In this document: in pieces, positions 30,401 to 45,400 of the stretch
How positions within the stretch are numbered: the stretch's first letter is position 1
Layout of the letters: each line of letters begins with the position of its first letter
Origin: Psococerastis gibbosa
Lineage: Eukaryota > Arthropoda > Insecta > Psocodea > Psocidae
Assembly (NCBI GenBank): GCA_963971405.1
Contig: OZ020489.1
Span: forward strand, 32,211,047-32,275,046
DNA: 64,000 nt
Direction of reading: 5' to 3'
The notes under the pieces: model-generated
Database searches by the model: none
Told to the model about the DNA's origin: nothing
Seen by the model: only the letters and a program-made list of their open reading frames with translations
Made by a program: the position numbers and the translations under genes

Positions 30401-33400
30401 ACGCCGATCGTGAGAGGGGAAGTACTAATGGCGTTTCCAGCATTTACACTTGAATTTTAGCGCTCATTTTAGTTGCCCGTTTCCTACCCTTTACGGCAGG
30501 TAGAAAGGTCAGGGCATTTGACTGCAGCGTTTACTTTTGTGTCCAGTGGTATCAGCCGGGTTTTTTAATCATATTCCCTATGAAACCATTACTGGAATAC
30601 TAAAGGTGACTCCCACCAATGTCTTATCAGTTCGACGGATGGATTTGCCAAAGCATGGTCTCAATATGTTGGAAACAAGTCAATGTAAGATTTCCGAAAC
30701 ATGGTCGACGTGGCCCTAAGTCCTTAAGATGGTCTTTGTTCAGCCAAGGAACTAACAAATACGTAAACATTTTTTAAGGTGTTTTATTACACATCAATGA
30801 CAGTGGACGCTGCGAAGAAGTTTTGGATCTCGGTTGCAGTTGTCGCGATATCCTCTATCGCCCTGAAAAAGATCAACTTCTCGTCCTCACCGAGTACCTG
30901 GCAGTCGTCCATTTATCCATAGCAGCCGATGGCACGCTAGAGGAAATTGTAAAGGTAAGGGTCTACAAGCGCTTATTGTAAAAGTTAATCCAACTTTGCT
31001 GATTTGGACCTCTATTCACATGTACGCGTGACATTGATGTCATGAAACTGGCGAGGATGTGTGTGTTGAAACCATCTATAATAAAATTGAATAGATGGTG
31101 CCCAATCATTAGCTAAGTATGGCCGATAGTGATAACCTGAGGCAGTGGTTTGGCAACCTTTTTTTTAAATTAATTACAAATTATCTTGATGGTCGCCAAT
31201 CTTCGATTGAAGAGGCATTAACAGAAGAAGAATGTCGATATGTCACTAAGTAACCATGGACCATTAACCGGTCCTGGGTTTCTGGGACTAGCTTTCCAAC
31301 GTTCCAAAAGACTGAAGGGTGATAACCGCCAACCCAGTTTTTTCCATATCCTCTAATTTCGTTTAAGGGTGATAACGATGAGATGTACTGATTAGTTTGA
31401 TTAGTAGATAATGGTTGCGTAGTGACTGGTGTGGCCAAGGATGTTCTATATAAACTGCATGCGTAACTTGAAACTATTATTATAAGCTAAACATAGATGA
31501 GAATTATTCAGGATTCAAGCAGCCATTTGCATTGATACCTCAATCAATCAAAACGTGTATTAGAAAATACAAATACACATTACCTGTAGGGCCAGATGAC
31601 CCATAACAGACTATAAAAATAAATAAATAAATAATTTATAATTTACCTTCTTTGCATGTTTGCATAGCCTTTAATTGTAGATCTCATTTTTTTAAATAAT
31701 TTCTAAAGCTTTAAAAGATTGTAATTTTAAGCAAGATTTTCTAGTTTAATGCTTAAAGTTATAATTTGATATAAAAAAGCAAAATACATAAGAAGTAATG
31801 AAGAAAATTTGAATTTTGGAAACAATGCAAATGGCCGCGGTAATCCTGCCAACTGGCGGGCTGTTGCGAGTCCAAATGATCATATGTCCAATATTTGTCA
31901 CTAAGCGCTATTATTAATATTTAGGTGAAGTTGAGTGGAGACTGTCGAGAAGTTATACCAGCTATGGTTTGGGCGCGGAGCGATACAGTGGCCATTAACT
32001 TGGGTGGGACTTCAATGCGTCTTTGGAATCTGGATAGCGGCGAAAACACTGTTCTGCACCTTTCCGAGTCGGCCCCTTCTGCGGAACATTTCACTGCTTT
32101 GGCCAATGGATTAGTTAATGGTAAATCCGTGCACACAGTAAAATGACTTATCCGATATAAGACGCTACGATGAGACAATATCTTCTTTTGTTATGAAAGC
32201 AGCAACAGTGCCAATACTAGAGTTCTATATACATTCGAGCCCGCCAAAAATATTTTTTTTAATGCTGGGGCCACCTGCCACGTCCTTTCAATGCCTGTTC
32301 ATTGAAGACAGTTGCCCCAGAAATTCAAATATATATTTTTGACGGGGACGCCAGCCATATTATTAAGAGACAATCAAACTCCCAAGTGTAAGTTTTTTTT
32401 TGAAAAATAAAATCGGATGTCACTGGAAATAGCGATCGCAGAGCTATTACTGCTGTTTTTGAAACTACAGTAATACTGCAATTAAACGAATCACATGGGA
32501 CCCCGTTCGTAAAGTCAAAATTTGGTTAATTGGAGCTCTTATAACATGACTATAATATGGACGGAAAAGTGCTTGAAACAGTATGTTCGGTATTTTATGC
32601 ATCCTTTATAATTTGTAAAATTAATAGTAGTACAATACTGAAAAAGTAAGGCGTGTATTCCGCTTGTAATCTTTTCTTCATCTGTGCACTCAAAGATGAT
32701 GAGATTTTTGTTTCAAGGAGACTATTATGTAGATACTTAACATATCTGTTATAAATTAAGTTATAATATAGTAGCAGACATCAATAATAAGTCTCTACCA
32801 TATTATAGCTTAATTTATAATAGATAAGTTAAGTATCTACATAATGAGGTTCATTTGTGACGTTATTTTGTAGATGGCAGCCCCAGTTGCAATGATATCA
32901 AAGCGTTGATTTTTCCATAAGCCACAATACTATTTTAAAATTATTTTTAGTTTCGTATTATTTTAAAGTGTTATTTTTCTATAAATCATGGAGAATATAT
33001 GTTAAAGTTATATGCAGCGAAATAAGGTCCAGGCATAGTAAAAATATTAAAAGAATTAATTAGATGTTAAGAGCTTAGTTTTCACATGCAAACGGCGGCC
33101 ATTTTGAACAATATGGATATCGGTTTGTCGTCAGCAAACCTAGTGACCAAAACTGTCCCTAAAGAACCTCATAGTCTCCTTAAAACAAAAATCTCATCAT
33201 CTTTTAGTGCACTCATGAAGAAAAGATGACAAGTTGAATGCACGCCTAAACGGAACATCATGGTCAAAGTCACGTCAAAGTAAGCAACTTGACTGTTTTT
33301 GCACATATTTGAGAAGCCAAGCCGCGCATCGCCTTAAACTTTTCGTCATTTCGACATTTGGAGTTCTACTGTACTAAAGAAATGTACCATATGTAGTTCT

Positions 33401-36400
33401 TCTATCTCCCTGAATTTACTCTAAATTATATTGCCGACGCCATTGACAATTTCACTTCTAAAATGTGACCCTCGCTGCCCCCATCCTAAACAAATGAGTT
33501 GTGTAAATAGTGGTGCTAAATTTATAGATATTTCGCAGGAGTTCTCTGTGGCGGAACAAATGCTGGGAACTTGCTGCTATGGCGAAAAGGGGAAGTTGAA
33601 TGGGAGTCTGTTGGCAATACTGGAGTGTCGACCCCTGTCAAGCAGGTCATGTGGGGAGGAGAGCTTCTGGCCGTTAGTACCCTATCGAGTCTCTATCTTC
33701 TCCGTCAACACCCGCTTTCTGCTTACTTTTCACATCAGGTAAGTGGTATCATCAAACCTTAAGGCACGAATAATACTGCTCAAAAAATGGAAATACATTA
33801 TATTAGTCTATCCATGACCCACTTCAGGGTACAAACTTAGTTAAAAGAAATATTATCAAATTAACAAGAAATGGTCGAAGGCGGTCCAGACCAGGTACCT
33901 GCGTTGCCTGTTATGAATGGCCTCCTTTGGCTGTTTGGCCTGTGTGCCCAGCCACATAGGCCATGAGATTGATAAACTTATTTATGACAAGCCAACCTTT
34001 CCTCCAGGTTGGTTGCATTCAAGTGACCGGAAGCAGCGTGACGTTATTCGTGAACAATGGAGCCGAACCGTTGAAGTATGAATTATCTGCTGAAATTCAA
34101 GTGCATGGGCTAGCTATGTCTGCCAAGTATTGTCTTCTCTTCAGTGACAAAACAGTTGTGTGCAACCAGTACACTGTCGATAATAAGGGCGAATTTTCTG
34201 TTCAGAATGTTGGTAAGTTGTAATTTAAGAGAATAGACCTCTTTCATTTGGTAAAATGCTTGCTGCCGACCAATCAGATCATGCGGCTTACCAATCAAAA
34301 ACACTGGGTTTTAGCTTCATTTCTCTTATGGCTACCTACATATATTGCCGGCATTTTGGATTTGCATGCGAAAGAGATCCATTACTTTTCGGTGCCAAAT
34401 TAGGTCACTCTCGGGCGCACACTTGTTAAAAAATAATGTATTAATATATTTTCGCCATTATTTGTGTGGTTACAATTGCTACATTTGCTTACAAAATAGC
34501 CTGAATTGGATTTTATTTTAAACCTACTAACTGTGCTTGCAGATTATGGAAAAAAACAATTAAATTCAGTGTCAGTGACATCTCAATCAATGAAACGATA
34601 GGTAGGTACAGTGCAGCAAAGCATAATGTGGCATACTATTATAATTTTTTATTCATGGTAACAGGTGCTTTTCAATGTGAGTGCCAGGCTGCTGAAATTT
34701 ATGAAGAAAGTCTGATTATTCTGGAAGATAAACGTGTCACGATGAGAACTGTACAGGGCACTATAAAACAAATCCTGTTTTTCGTACCTACGGAGGGCGA
34801 TCCCATTGTCCTCGGAGTGTTCGGACATTTCGTTTCAGTTGTAACAGCAGAGGGTGTTCTCCGTCTTTGGGATATTAGTCGCAGGTAAGCCATCTATCCT
34901 ATTCCATAATTCTTACTTTTCGTGTCCGGTCACGTTTAGGCGGGGTTTCCACCGACCGGCTAGGGCTAAATACAAAAACGGTGACGTGGTAGCAGACATT
35001 CAAGACTTAGGCGGGGTTTCCACCGACCTCGCATTGCAGAATGCAAATGACATTGACGGAGATGTTTGTTTTTCTTTTCATAGAAAACTATTAAAATGTT
35101 TGTAATTAACATATCCCATGACGCCATCTTTTAATTTTAGTTTGTTTGTTTGTGATTTTACTGTATGATCATTGATCAATTTTAAATATGGCATAGAGTA
35201 AAACAAACATTTCCATCAATCTCATTTGCATTCTGCAATGCGAGGTCGGTGGAAACCCCGTCTAAGTCTTGAATGTCTGCTACCACGTCACCGTTTTTGT
35301 ATTTAGCCCTAGCCGGTCGGTGGAAACCGCGCCTTAGATTTGTTGTCCAAATAATATCGGCTTATATCGCCTCTCTGCAAGGCAGTGCAGTGAGAGGTTG
35401 GGCAGACCCCGCAGACCAACAATATAGCCACTGTGAAGCGAGAATTTAATTACTTAACTCTAACGCCATGTTCTTTTCCAAAAATTTGGGCTGATTCCCC
35501 TTAAAATATAACAATTTATTGTGAGCAATTTGAATAATATTGAAGTTAGACAACCGCATTGATACATTATTTAATGCTTCTGAAAAAAAAAAATATGGAT
35601 GAAAACCACTAGTGGTACAATCCCACACCCGTCCATTGGCTAAAAAACTTCTTTGTCAATTAAGCTGCAGTGACTGTGTGTTGTATAGCATCGACAGGAA
35701 GGATATACAAAAATTTGTGACAAAGGTAGGCCAACCGAAATCTGTCTCTTTTCCCAATATTTTATTTGCAGAGAGGCTAAGTCACATGGTCGTCATAAGA
35801 ATCTCAGGGACATAATTGATGACTTTGGTGAAGTCATGACCGCCTGCTGCAACAGTGACGGTTCCAAAGTTGCTTTAACTATCGCTGACCCCACGTTAAC
35901 GCCAGTCAACCGCCTCTACGTTTTGGACGTCGAATCTGAAAACATTCAGTGGCTGGACTTTACCTCCGGTTGTTCCAATGATGAGGAAGCTGATTCACAG
36001 TAATATTTTAATATAACATGTAATATCTCTGCCCCGCCTAATGGTTATTGGATTTCTCTTCGTGTTCTTTACTATTTTTAAACATGCTCTTGCATTAGAT
36101 TAGCAGATGCACTCCAACCCTATAAAACATTTTGTGAGGCTTATCTCTGTTACTATACGTGTTTAGTCTGTTGTTAGTTTCCGTTAATCAAATGTAAATA
36201 GTCTCTTCAGCATTGCCTCTATTATTGGTATTGAACGGTGTTAACGCTTTAAATTTTTTTTTGCTGATGAAATGGCATACGTATGAACATTTCTTATGAT
36301 ACACAGATTGTATAGTTTTAGTTCAGTTGTTTGTCTTCTCATTTCAGGAATATCGAAAATAATTTGATAGTAAGCTTCTCTTGGGACGAAGAAGATCCGA

Positions 36401-39400
36401 AACTCATTGTTGTCCACGCGAAACCTATGAATGCTGTTTTTGGGAAAGAAAACACTATAGTCTCTTTGTGGGTCTCAGCAGAAAAGGGGTTATTAGTACA
36501 CGAGGTAATTAATTCGTTCCAGAAAAACATGTTTAAATTAAGTAATGCTCGTACTCAATGGACCTCTTCGTATAGTATTCCAACATGGTCCCTATACATT
36601 GAGCTATTGAGAGATTACGTCACAGCACTGTTTGTTTCAATTTTTTGATTGATCGGTCTCATGATCTGAATGGTTGGTTGCAATTATTTTTCTATAAGAA
36701 TGAGGTCCATTGTCCATATTCGTTTCAGTGAGTTGAATTAGAAGCAAAATTGTGAATGAGTTTTTAGCATGTTGAGTCTTTGCTCAGACTGTTAATGTGT
36801 TCATAATCATAAAATTTTAACTCATAGACTATTTTTTTTTTAAACTTAATTGACATTAATTCATAGAGGAGCTCCAATTTTTCATTGTTCAAGATGAAAT
36901 TCCATTAACTGACTATTAATTTTAATTTGTCTCTAGGATATTTCTCCAATTGTATTTTTACTTTTTTCTAGAAATTACCTATGAAGTCATACCATACTCG
37001 GTTGTTAAACTGCAGTGCACCTTATGTTACCCTACTCGCGCATCAGACAGCGGAGCGAGTGGACCGGATTACTCTGGGAGACTTTGCGGGCGTTTCGGAC
37101 TTGACTACGACTACTCGGCAGGCCATCTTAAACTTCAGCTACAACTTAGCTGTTGGCAATATGGATCTCGCATTCAAAGCAATTAACACTGTCACCAGGT
37201 AATGTTCAATGTGAAATAAGACTATTTGTGTGCTCTTTCGATGTTGCTTGAGTGCTTGACTAACTGCGGGAATGATTTAAACTCTAATGTATTATAAACA
37301 AACAAAAACTTAGTGTTTTATCAAAACTTCAACTATAACTAGAATTAGTAAAACCCAAATAATCGTTAAAAAAACTAACTTTGTCTACGAAACCCCATGG
37401 TGCTAGTAAAAAAGCCTGAACGCTTTCGGCAGTTCTTATTAATTCTAGTTATTAGGTAGTTGTTTTAACAAGTTTTGATAAAACTCGTAAGTTTTTGTTT
37501 GTTTATTGAAATACCACGAAGTCACGAATAATTTAATTTTTTCTACTGAAATGTATAGAAGCTAAAAGGAGACATGCCATATTAAAATAGCCCCCTTTGT
37601 ATGATAGAATTCACTTTGAAACAGCGCGGTAATATTACAAAGTAGCACCTGACAAATCAGCGCCATTAAAATTGACCCATTTCTAGTTCAATAGGCCTAA
37701 TTGCCGGAAATCCTTGAACCTAATTTAATATTTTACTGTATATACCCAATTAATAAAAAAATCTATTACTTACTCAGTATTTGGAGTAATAATAAAGTAG
37801 GTATTAACAATAATTTGTTAACATTAAAACTCCCCATTGTGTATTGCGGTATGTGTTGCTGTTACTAACACCTGTTTTCTTGCTTAGTGAAAGCGTTTGG
37901 CTAAATCTGGCGAAAAATTGTGTAAAAACAAAGAGACTAGATGTCGCGTTAGTATGTATGGGACGTATGAAAAACGCAAGAGTCGCGCATGCGCTGCGAC
38001 AAGCTGAAAAGGAGCCTGAATTGGACGCTCGCATTGGCATTCTGGCTCTACACGTAGGAATGTTGGTAAGATTTTACTTATTCTCCGCCGATCCGGCAGA
38101 CAAACAGAATATTAAGGGATATTCCACTAAGCGAATATCAATCCATACTCCATTTCCTATTTCCACTGACAAGCCTTTTGCGGTAACCATTTAGTTTAGT
38201 TTGTCTCACTGGAATCGTTTGTCCATAAAGTAACGTCAAATTTATAATAATAATAATAATTTCTTTATTTTTCTGAATTTATACACATTTTTTTCCATAA
38301 TCAGGGCTTCTCCGAACGTTTGGCCTCAAACACCACTTACATGCGTCAGTGCTGTTTGCCGAAGGAGGCCGCCATGCATAGAAATGGGGGGAAATGGTGG
38401 CTTCTTTCATTTATCAGTAGGACATGTAGAGTTAGTGGTAGAGTGGTACGGAGCTACGGACTCCGACCTTCAGCTGAAAGGTCGTTAGTTCGAGTCCCAC
38501 ACGTGCTACATTTTGAGGGCATGTAAAGCAGGTGGTCCCGGGCCTTCCTAGTTCAGTCCAGCCCTTACTCCGCTAAGGCGGCATAGTAATTGAACAGAAA
38601 GTCATTATATATTTATTTATTTATGGTGGGAGCCATCCTTAATGTCTTCATTGCAACCAGAACTGATCGGAGACGCAGAAATTATGCAACACGATAACTC
38701 GTCTAAACTGGTTTTCTTTCTTTCACAGGATGAGGCGACAGCATTGTTTAAAAGCTGCGGCAGGTTCGATCTTCTGAACAAGCTACTGCAAAGTCTATCA
38801 AAATGGAACGAAGCGCTGCAAGTTGCTGAAGAAGCAGACCGTGTTCACTTGAGGAATACCTATCATCTTCATGGGAAATTCATGGAGCAGAGTGGGCAGA
38901 TTAACGCTGCGTTGGAGAGTTATGAAAAGGCTGATACTCATCGCATACATGGCCCGAGGCTCCTCGTCGATGATCCTGATAGATTGAAAAATTATATCGA
39001 CAAAACCGGAGACCCGTGAGTTGTTTAGGCCGGTGACATACTATCCCTTATCACCGTCCCGCTAAAAGGGACCGATGTGAAGGGATGGCATGAATGCATG
39101 GAGCCTAATGGGCGCGGTCACACTGTTCCGGGTGGCACCATGCCGTCGATTGTCGACCGGATGCGAAGGGAAGGGTAACCGGACACGGGTCAAATAAATA
39201 AACATTCAGTTTAGTGAGGCAAGATAGCATTTCAACCCATGCGACAGCAACTTCAGTAAGAGTGATCGAATCAAGAATTTCAAATACTAAAATCAGCAAT
39301 TTTTAACCGGTCGCACCGGGCAGTGTGACAGCGTCGTGTCATCCCGGCAAAACGCATCCCTCTCAGTCGCATCCGGCAAAAAGGGATAGTATGTCGCCGG

Positions 39401-42400
39401 CTTTACCTTATCTCAATGTCAATGTGTTTTTCACTTGGCATAAGGAACATTTTGCTATAGCGTAGTATCAGCTATATATTCTAAGAAGATAAGAGTTTCC
39501 TTGGTAACTTTGTGAACTTGGGGAACATTGACTGGTTTCGTGGGGAACTTCTTAGATTACGTTATGTAATTATGTAGGCAGGTAGCATATAATATAAAAT
39601 CGTGTATTTCATATGGTTCGTTCTTCTGATGACGGACGGTTTTGGACGACATCCAAAACCGGTCACGCTAACAAAATTTTGTACTATACATTAATTTTTA
39701 TTTCAGTCAAATGCTCAAATGGCTGGCTCAGTATCTCGAAAGCACCGGAGACATGCAAGAAGCATTAGAATACTATACGTTAGCCAAAGACTTCTGCTCC
39801 ATTGTCCGAGTTCTTTGCTTCCTCAACAACTTTTCACAAGCCAGCGACATCGTTATCAGCAGTGGCGACCGTGCTGCCGCATACCATTTAGCCCGCCAGT
39901 ACGAAGCCATGGAGAAATTTGATGAAGCTCTAATCTTTTTTACCAAAGCGGGTGCTTTCGGTAATGCCATTCGTATATGCAAGGTAAAGCAGGTTTAGCC
40001 GAAGGGGATCGTGATGAACGGAGTGAAAAGGGCTTACGTATCATACCTGGAGGGGATTATTGGCGATGATGATGTTTAGATAGTAAATTGTTTTGACTAT
40101 TATTTTCAGGAACAAGGTTTGACGGAGAAAGTTTGGGGTCTCGCCCTACAAGGCACTGCCAGAGACCAATGCGATGCTGCCCAGTTTTTGATGGAAGCTG
40201 GTGACCACCATAAGGCTATTTTGCTCTACCAGCGAGCGGCTATGCCTCACAAAGCTATGGAACTTGCCTTCAGGTAATGTTTGTGCTTGCACCTCGATTA
40301 TTTCATCGGGAGTTGGTACCTAGGCCTAATAACTGATAAGCCAACCACTCGGAAATTCCTATCGCCAGATCCATTATGTATGAACTATATTGCAACTGGC
40401 TAAGATTGGATCTGAATTCATTTACATAAATCTATAAGATAAGAAGACCTTGAAGAAAATGAAAAAGCCGAAGCTATCATGTTAATTTGGCGTCGATCAA
40501 CATTTTTCATTCGGGTGGTCCTGTGTATTTATACACATCTTAAATTTGCTAGGTAATAGATAAATTTGTTGACAGTTGTGGAGACTACGATGCTCTTGAA
40601 ATTATTTCCCATGGACTGAGCTCTGATATGGACCCTTCCATGCTTACGAAGCTGGCTGAATTTTTCATGACGAACCAGCAGTATTCTCGGGCTGTTGACA
40701 TGCTTGCTGCCGCAGGAAAGGTAGGTGTTGCCTAGTTAGAATAGAATAGAATAGAATAGAATAGAATAGAATAGAATAAATATATTTTTAAAAAAGAATG
40801 TTAAATAAGTACAATTTTGTTGCAATTGGAAGGGGGGCCCAAAGGATATCCCGTGCTGGGCCCCCCTTTTACAAAAATACAAAATAAATAACGTGATATA
40901 ATCTAAAAATAAAAGGTTAACATTGGAATAGGGGACATTCGACATACAGTACAGTTTATTATTATTATTATTTTTTATTTTTTATTATTATTGTTTATTT
41001 AATTAAGAATCTAAGTATTGATAATATTGTATATAAATGTGTTGCAATTCTTTATGTGTCTTTTGAAACATGACATGTTGACGGAGTCTTTAATGTATTC
41101 TGGTTATCGTATATCGAATACCTCCTCTTTTTAAACGCCATAAATATACAAAAACAATGCTGTACACAAAAAATGCAGTAAATTATATAGTTTCAGTGCG
41201 ATTGCAACAAAGATTCCATGTCAACCTTACCGTAAATTTAGAAACTGTAATTCTTGTCAGTTTATTCAAAAAAAAAAAGAGAGCGCAACAGTTTGTCTGT
41301 ACATGCATAATGCACTAGATATGCATTCTAGCATATTCAGTAGCTACCAAAATAAAGAAAGACTGGGCTGTTGCTCTGGAAATAATTTAAGAAGTTGCGT
41401 GTGCCTCTCACAGCACAGTATTACTGTGCGTACTTATGTTGTAGTTTTCAGAAGCTGTGGCGTTATGCACAGAGCTCAATGTTCAGCTTACAGAAGAATT
41501 GGCGGATAAGTTGAACCCTACTGGACCAGAGAAGAACCAGCTTCTGCAGGAGATTGCCAATTGCGCACTAGCCCAAGGAAACTACCATTTAGCAACGAAG
41601 AAATTCACCCAGGCTGGAGACAAAGTAACTTCAAAGTTTTAATCATTGCCTACATATATTAGTTTATTAATTTATTAATGGGTCTTAGGCTGGCGACACA
41701 CTATCCCTTCTCACCGCCCCGCCAAAAGGGTCGGTTTGAAGGGATGGCAAGAATGCATGGAGCCTATGGAGCGCGGTCACACTGTTCCGGTGGCACCGTG
41801 TCGTGGATTATCGACCGGATAGTGCTGCAGTTGGGAAGGTCACCGGACACGGGACAAATAAATAAACATTCAGTTGAGTGAGGCAAAACAGCATTTCAAC
41901 ACATGTGACATTGTAACTCGAGTATATAAAATACTAAAATCAGCAATTTTTAATCGGTCGCACCGGACAGTGTGTCCGCGTCGTGTCATCCCGCTAGAAT
42001 GTATCCCTCTCAGCTGCATGCGGCAAAAGAGGATAGTGTGTCGGCCTTACTGCAGTTAAACTCAGGGGTGTCTCGTGGTTACTGAAACTAGAGTCTAAGT
42101 CAACTTACCGTGATTTTCCTGGTGTGACGTTTGGCGTAAGACGTGAGTCGTATGACGTAAGTCAGCGTAGTTTTACAGTAAGCACTACCGTACTTGTTTG
42201 ATTTTCAAAGTTCCTTAGGCGGCCATTCCACCGGCAAATTTACTTCGTTTGTGATTTGAGATTTTTTGTTTATTTTGTTTTAAGGAAACTGTTATGTAGA
42301 TACTTAACTTATCTATTATAAATTAAGTTATAATATGTTAGCAGACATCATTAATAAGTCTCTACCATATTATAACTTAATTTATAATAGATAAGTTAAG

Positions 42401-45400
42401 TATCTACTGTTCGCCCAGAAAAGTTTGCAAATGCACATTAGAATATCCCGTAATGCTTTCCCAAGTCCCGCCTCTCCATCTACATTCCCTATGCTGCATT
42501 TTCAAATCAGATAGAACTACTTTGCATGTGTTTGTACTTACGACTTACTGCATTATGTAAGCGAAGAAGTGGCACGACAACCCGCTGAGGATGCATCAAG
42601 ATAAAAATCAGAAATGCTGAAGGCAGGTGTTGGAAAACAAACAACCTAACCTTTCTTGCTGAGTCTCGAACTTCGACCTTCCTTTTCATAGTCCAATTCC
42701 CTGGACTGGACTATTCAGATGCTAAGTAGATTGTAAAATCTGTTGACTGTAAATGTTAAGAAGATTTTTTTTCATGAGATAATTGTATTAGGTACCAATC
42801 TGTAAATACGTGTTGTTTTTTAGGTGAGTGCTATGAAGGCTCTTCTAAAGTCTGGGGACACTGACAAAATAATATTCCTAGCCAGCGTATCCCGCGAGAA
42901 AGATGTCTATGTGATGGCCGCTAACTACCTGCAGGCTCTCGACTGGAGATCCAACCCCCAACTTCTCAACACGGTTATTCAGTTTTACACTAAGGCTAAA
43001 GCTCACCAAGCGCTGGCTAATTTCTACACTGCTTGTGCCAATGTGAGTTTTTCTGAGTGTTTCTAGTTTCTTAGTTCACAAACTACGACGTAACATTAAT
43101 AATTAATTAATAAATAGTTTAATTCTATATTTCTTTATTGGCTTTATAAAATTAAATTAAAACAATATTATAAACCTGCCATCCCAGCGAACTAAAGGCC
43201 CTCTCTTATGTATATGTCTTATGTTATAGCCATATTGATGGCATTCGAAAAAAAAGTTCTTCCTTGTATATTTACAGCAAGACTGATTTTATTTCTGGTG
43301 TTAAATTTGTGCTTAACTTATCTAGGATGAATTCGTTTTTATCGACTACATCTTTTGTAAACAAAAAAATTCCAAACACACAAAAGACAGCAATGTCATG
43401 CATATAGCAGGGAAACCAAGGGATCCCAAAAAAGAAGGTTCAGCTCTGGGTAGTATGACAGAGGCGTAAAAAGTTTTCGACTCCCTGTTGCGTCCCCAGA
43501 GCCGGCAATCGGGTGACCATTTAACTACCGGAATATTTGTGATTAGACATTTTAAAATTATTTTTTCCCTACCGGTTTAGATCTAGTTAAACTTTTGCAA
43601 CGAGCTTACCACTATTCTACTGCTAAACATGCCCTTACTATTCCAGGTAGAAGTTGAAGAATATGACGACTTCGATAAAGCTCTTGTCGCTCTCGGAGAA
43701 GCTAAGCGTTGCCTGCTACGTGTTTCCGACGAAAGAACATCTCGACGTATTGCTGAAACGGTGGAGCGTCGCATTGCTGATGTCCAGCAGTTTATTGCGG
43801 CCAGGCGGGCTTTTGAGGCTGGAGATCGCGATGATGCTATAGAAATCTGTCGGCGACTGCTGGGAACAACTGACCCGGACGGGCCCATATCCCGTGGGCG
43901 TATCTTGGCACTAATGATCGTCCATGAGAAGGATAAGCAAGGAAGGCGACAATTGTAAGTTTTGAGTATCGTTTAATGGTTTGGCAAGAGCACGACTTCC
44001 CTTTTCAGAGCAGCAGTTGCCAAGGTCCAAATAGCCATGATGATCGCCATTCTTCGATAGAAGAGACATTCAAAGAAGAAGAAGATCGTATAATAGAATT
44101 GTTCCTCATTATAGTCCTTATATTCCGTAAAGATAGGATGACACACTGGGTGCGCATTCCATAGGCTAGTATGTTTTCCTTGTGGTCGTTGGCTCATGCC
44201 GCTGAGCCATCAGTTTGCCATAGAAAATCGCTAAAGTGTCGGTCTCCATCGAAGGAAGCCGGCGAGTGCTGGTAGTGTCGACGTGCCAACCATTGGCTCC
44301 GCGCGGCACGCAAGTTTAGTTTCAGTGTAAATCCTCCTCGTCTGACCTTTTGCCGCTGAATGCCAACGCTCAGTGTGGATGGGAGGGCAACCGATTAGAT
44401 TTGCTGCGTAGGCAATGCCGGTGGCCAATGCGGCATAGTATGGGCGCCGCTTTAGATGTTTATTTTTCATTTTCCTCTCTTAAAATTGTAAATTGGTACA
44501 AGCAAATTCAAAACTTGCAAGTTGTCCTCACTCCTCACCCGCAGAATCCCTGCTTCTATAGCAAACAGTGGAGGTGGAACTGTTCATAATGTTACCACTG
44601 TAAAATTAGTCATCTTATTAGATGATCAGAAGACAGACACAACCTCTTCTAAGGTACCAATTAGACAAAAAAGAAAGGTTTGGCGAGGCTGTGGCGCCAC
44701 CTCCAACTTGTATGACCGTAGCAAGAATTGGGTAATATTAATATAATCAGAAAGGCTTTCACAGCCAGAGTCAAATGATCAAGCAATAGAATCCGGGCTG
44801 ATGGGCCGAGGTCGAGCTGAAAGCGTACATGCAAACGTTTCGCCAACATCATCAATGGCACTCCATGTACTTCTACTATTGTACCTCGAAGGCTCATTAA
44901 CAACTGCAGCCCTATTATGGCGATTTGGGATTAACATAATACTTGCTTACTTACTTATTTTTTAAAACGGTATTAGTAAGGTGTCACGTGACGGGGTTAA
45001 AATATTCGGGGGAAATTCAAATGAATAAGTTATTGGAATACAGTAGAATGCTTCATTATTTTATAACTTAGGAGATACGAATGAACAGTACAGGTAGAAT
45101 TTTAAAATATAATAAGAAATTTAATTAATGTGTCTGCATCTAAGGTAGAAAAAATTGAAAACTCACCAAACTTACTAATTTATGAATTTGAATTTCCCGC
45201 ACTGGAAGTTCGCTTTCAGATCGAACACGGCCCACCAGCCCAGCCCGGATTCTACTGTTTCATCACTATTGACTGTATAGTAATTTGTCTCAGGCAGTAG
45301 TTTGTTCCAAAAAATGATGACTGATGACAATCATTATGTGGCTTATAATTAGACCACTTTTTATTAATTTTAATACTATTTATTATTATTATTGTGGTTG

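Noticed and set aside
38420..38500. tRNA gene in IFT140 intron 13
   Set aside because: A and B boxes are present but it continues into the SINE body and repeats elsewhere in the window.
40740..40945. Minus-strand open frame with a repeated [11 protein letters not shown] end
   Set aside because: Translation of the TAGAA microsatellite.
44231..44589. Overlapping open frames of about 80 codons on both strands in a GC-richer patch
   Set aside because: No family resemblance and no supporting splice sites; probably a repeat fragment.
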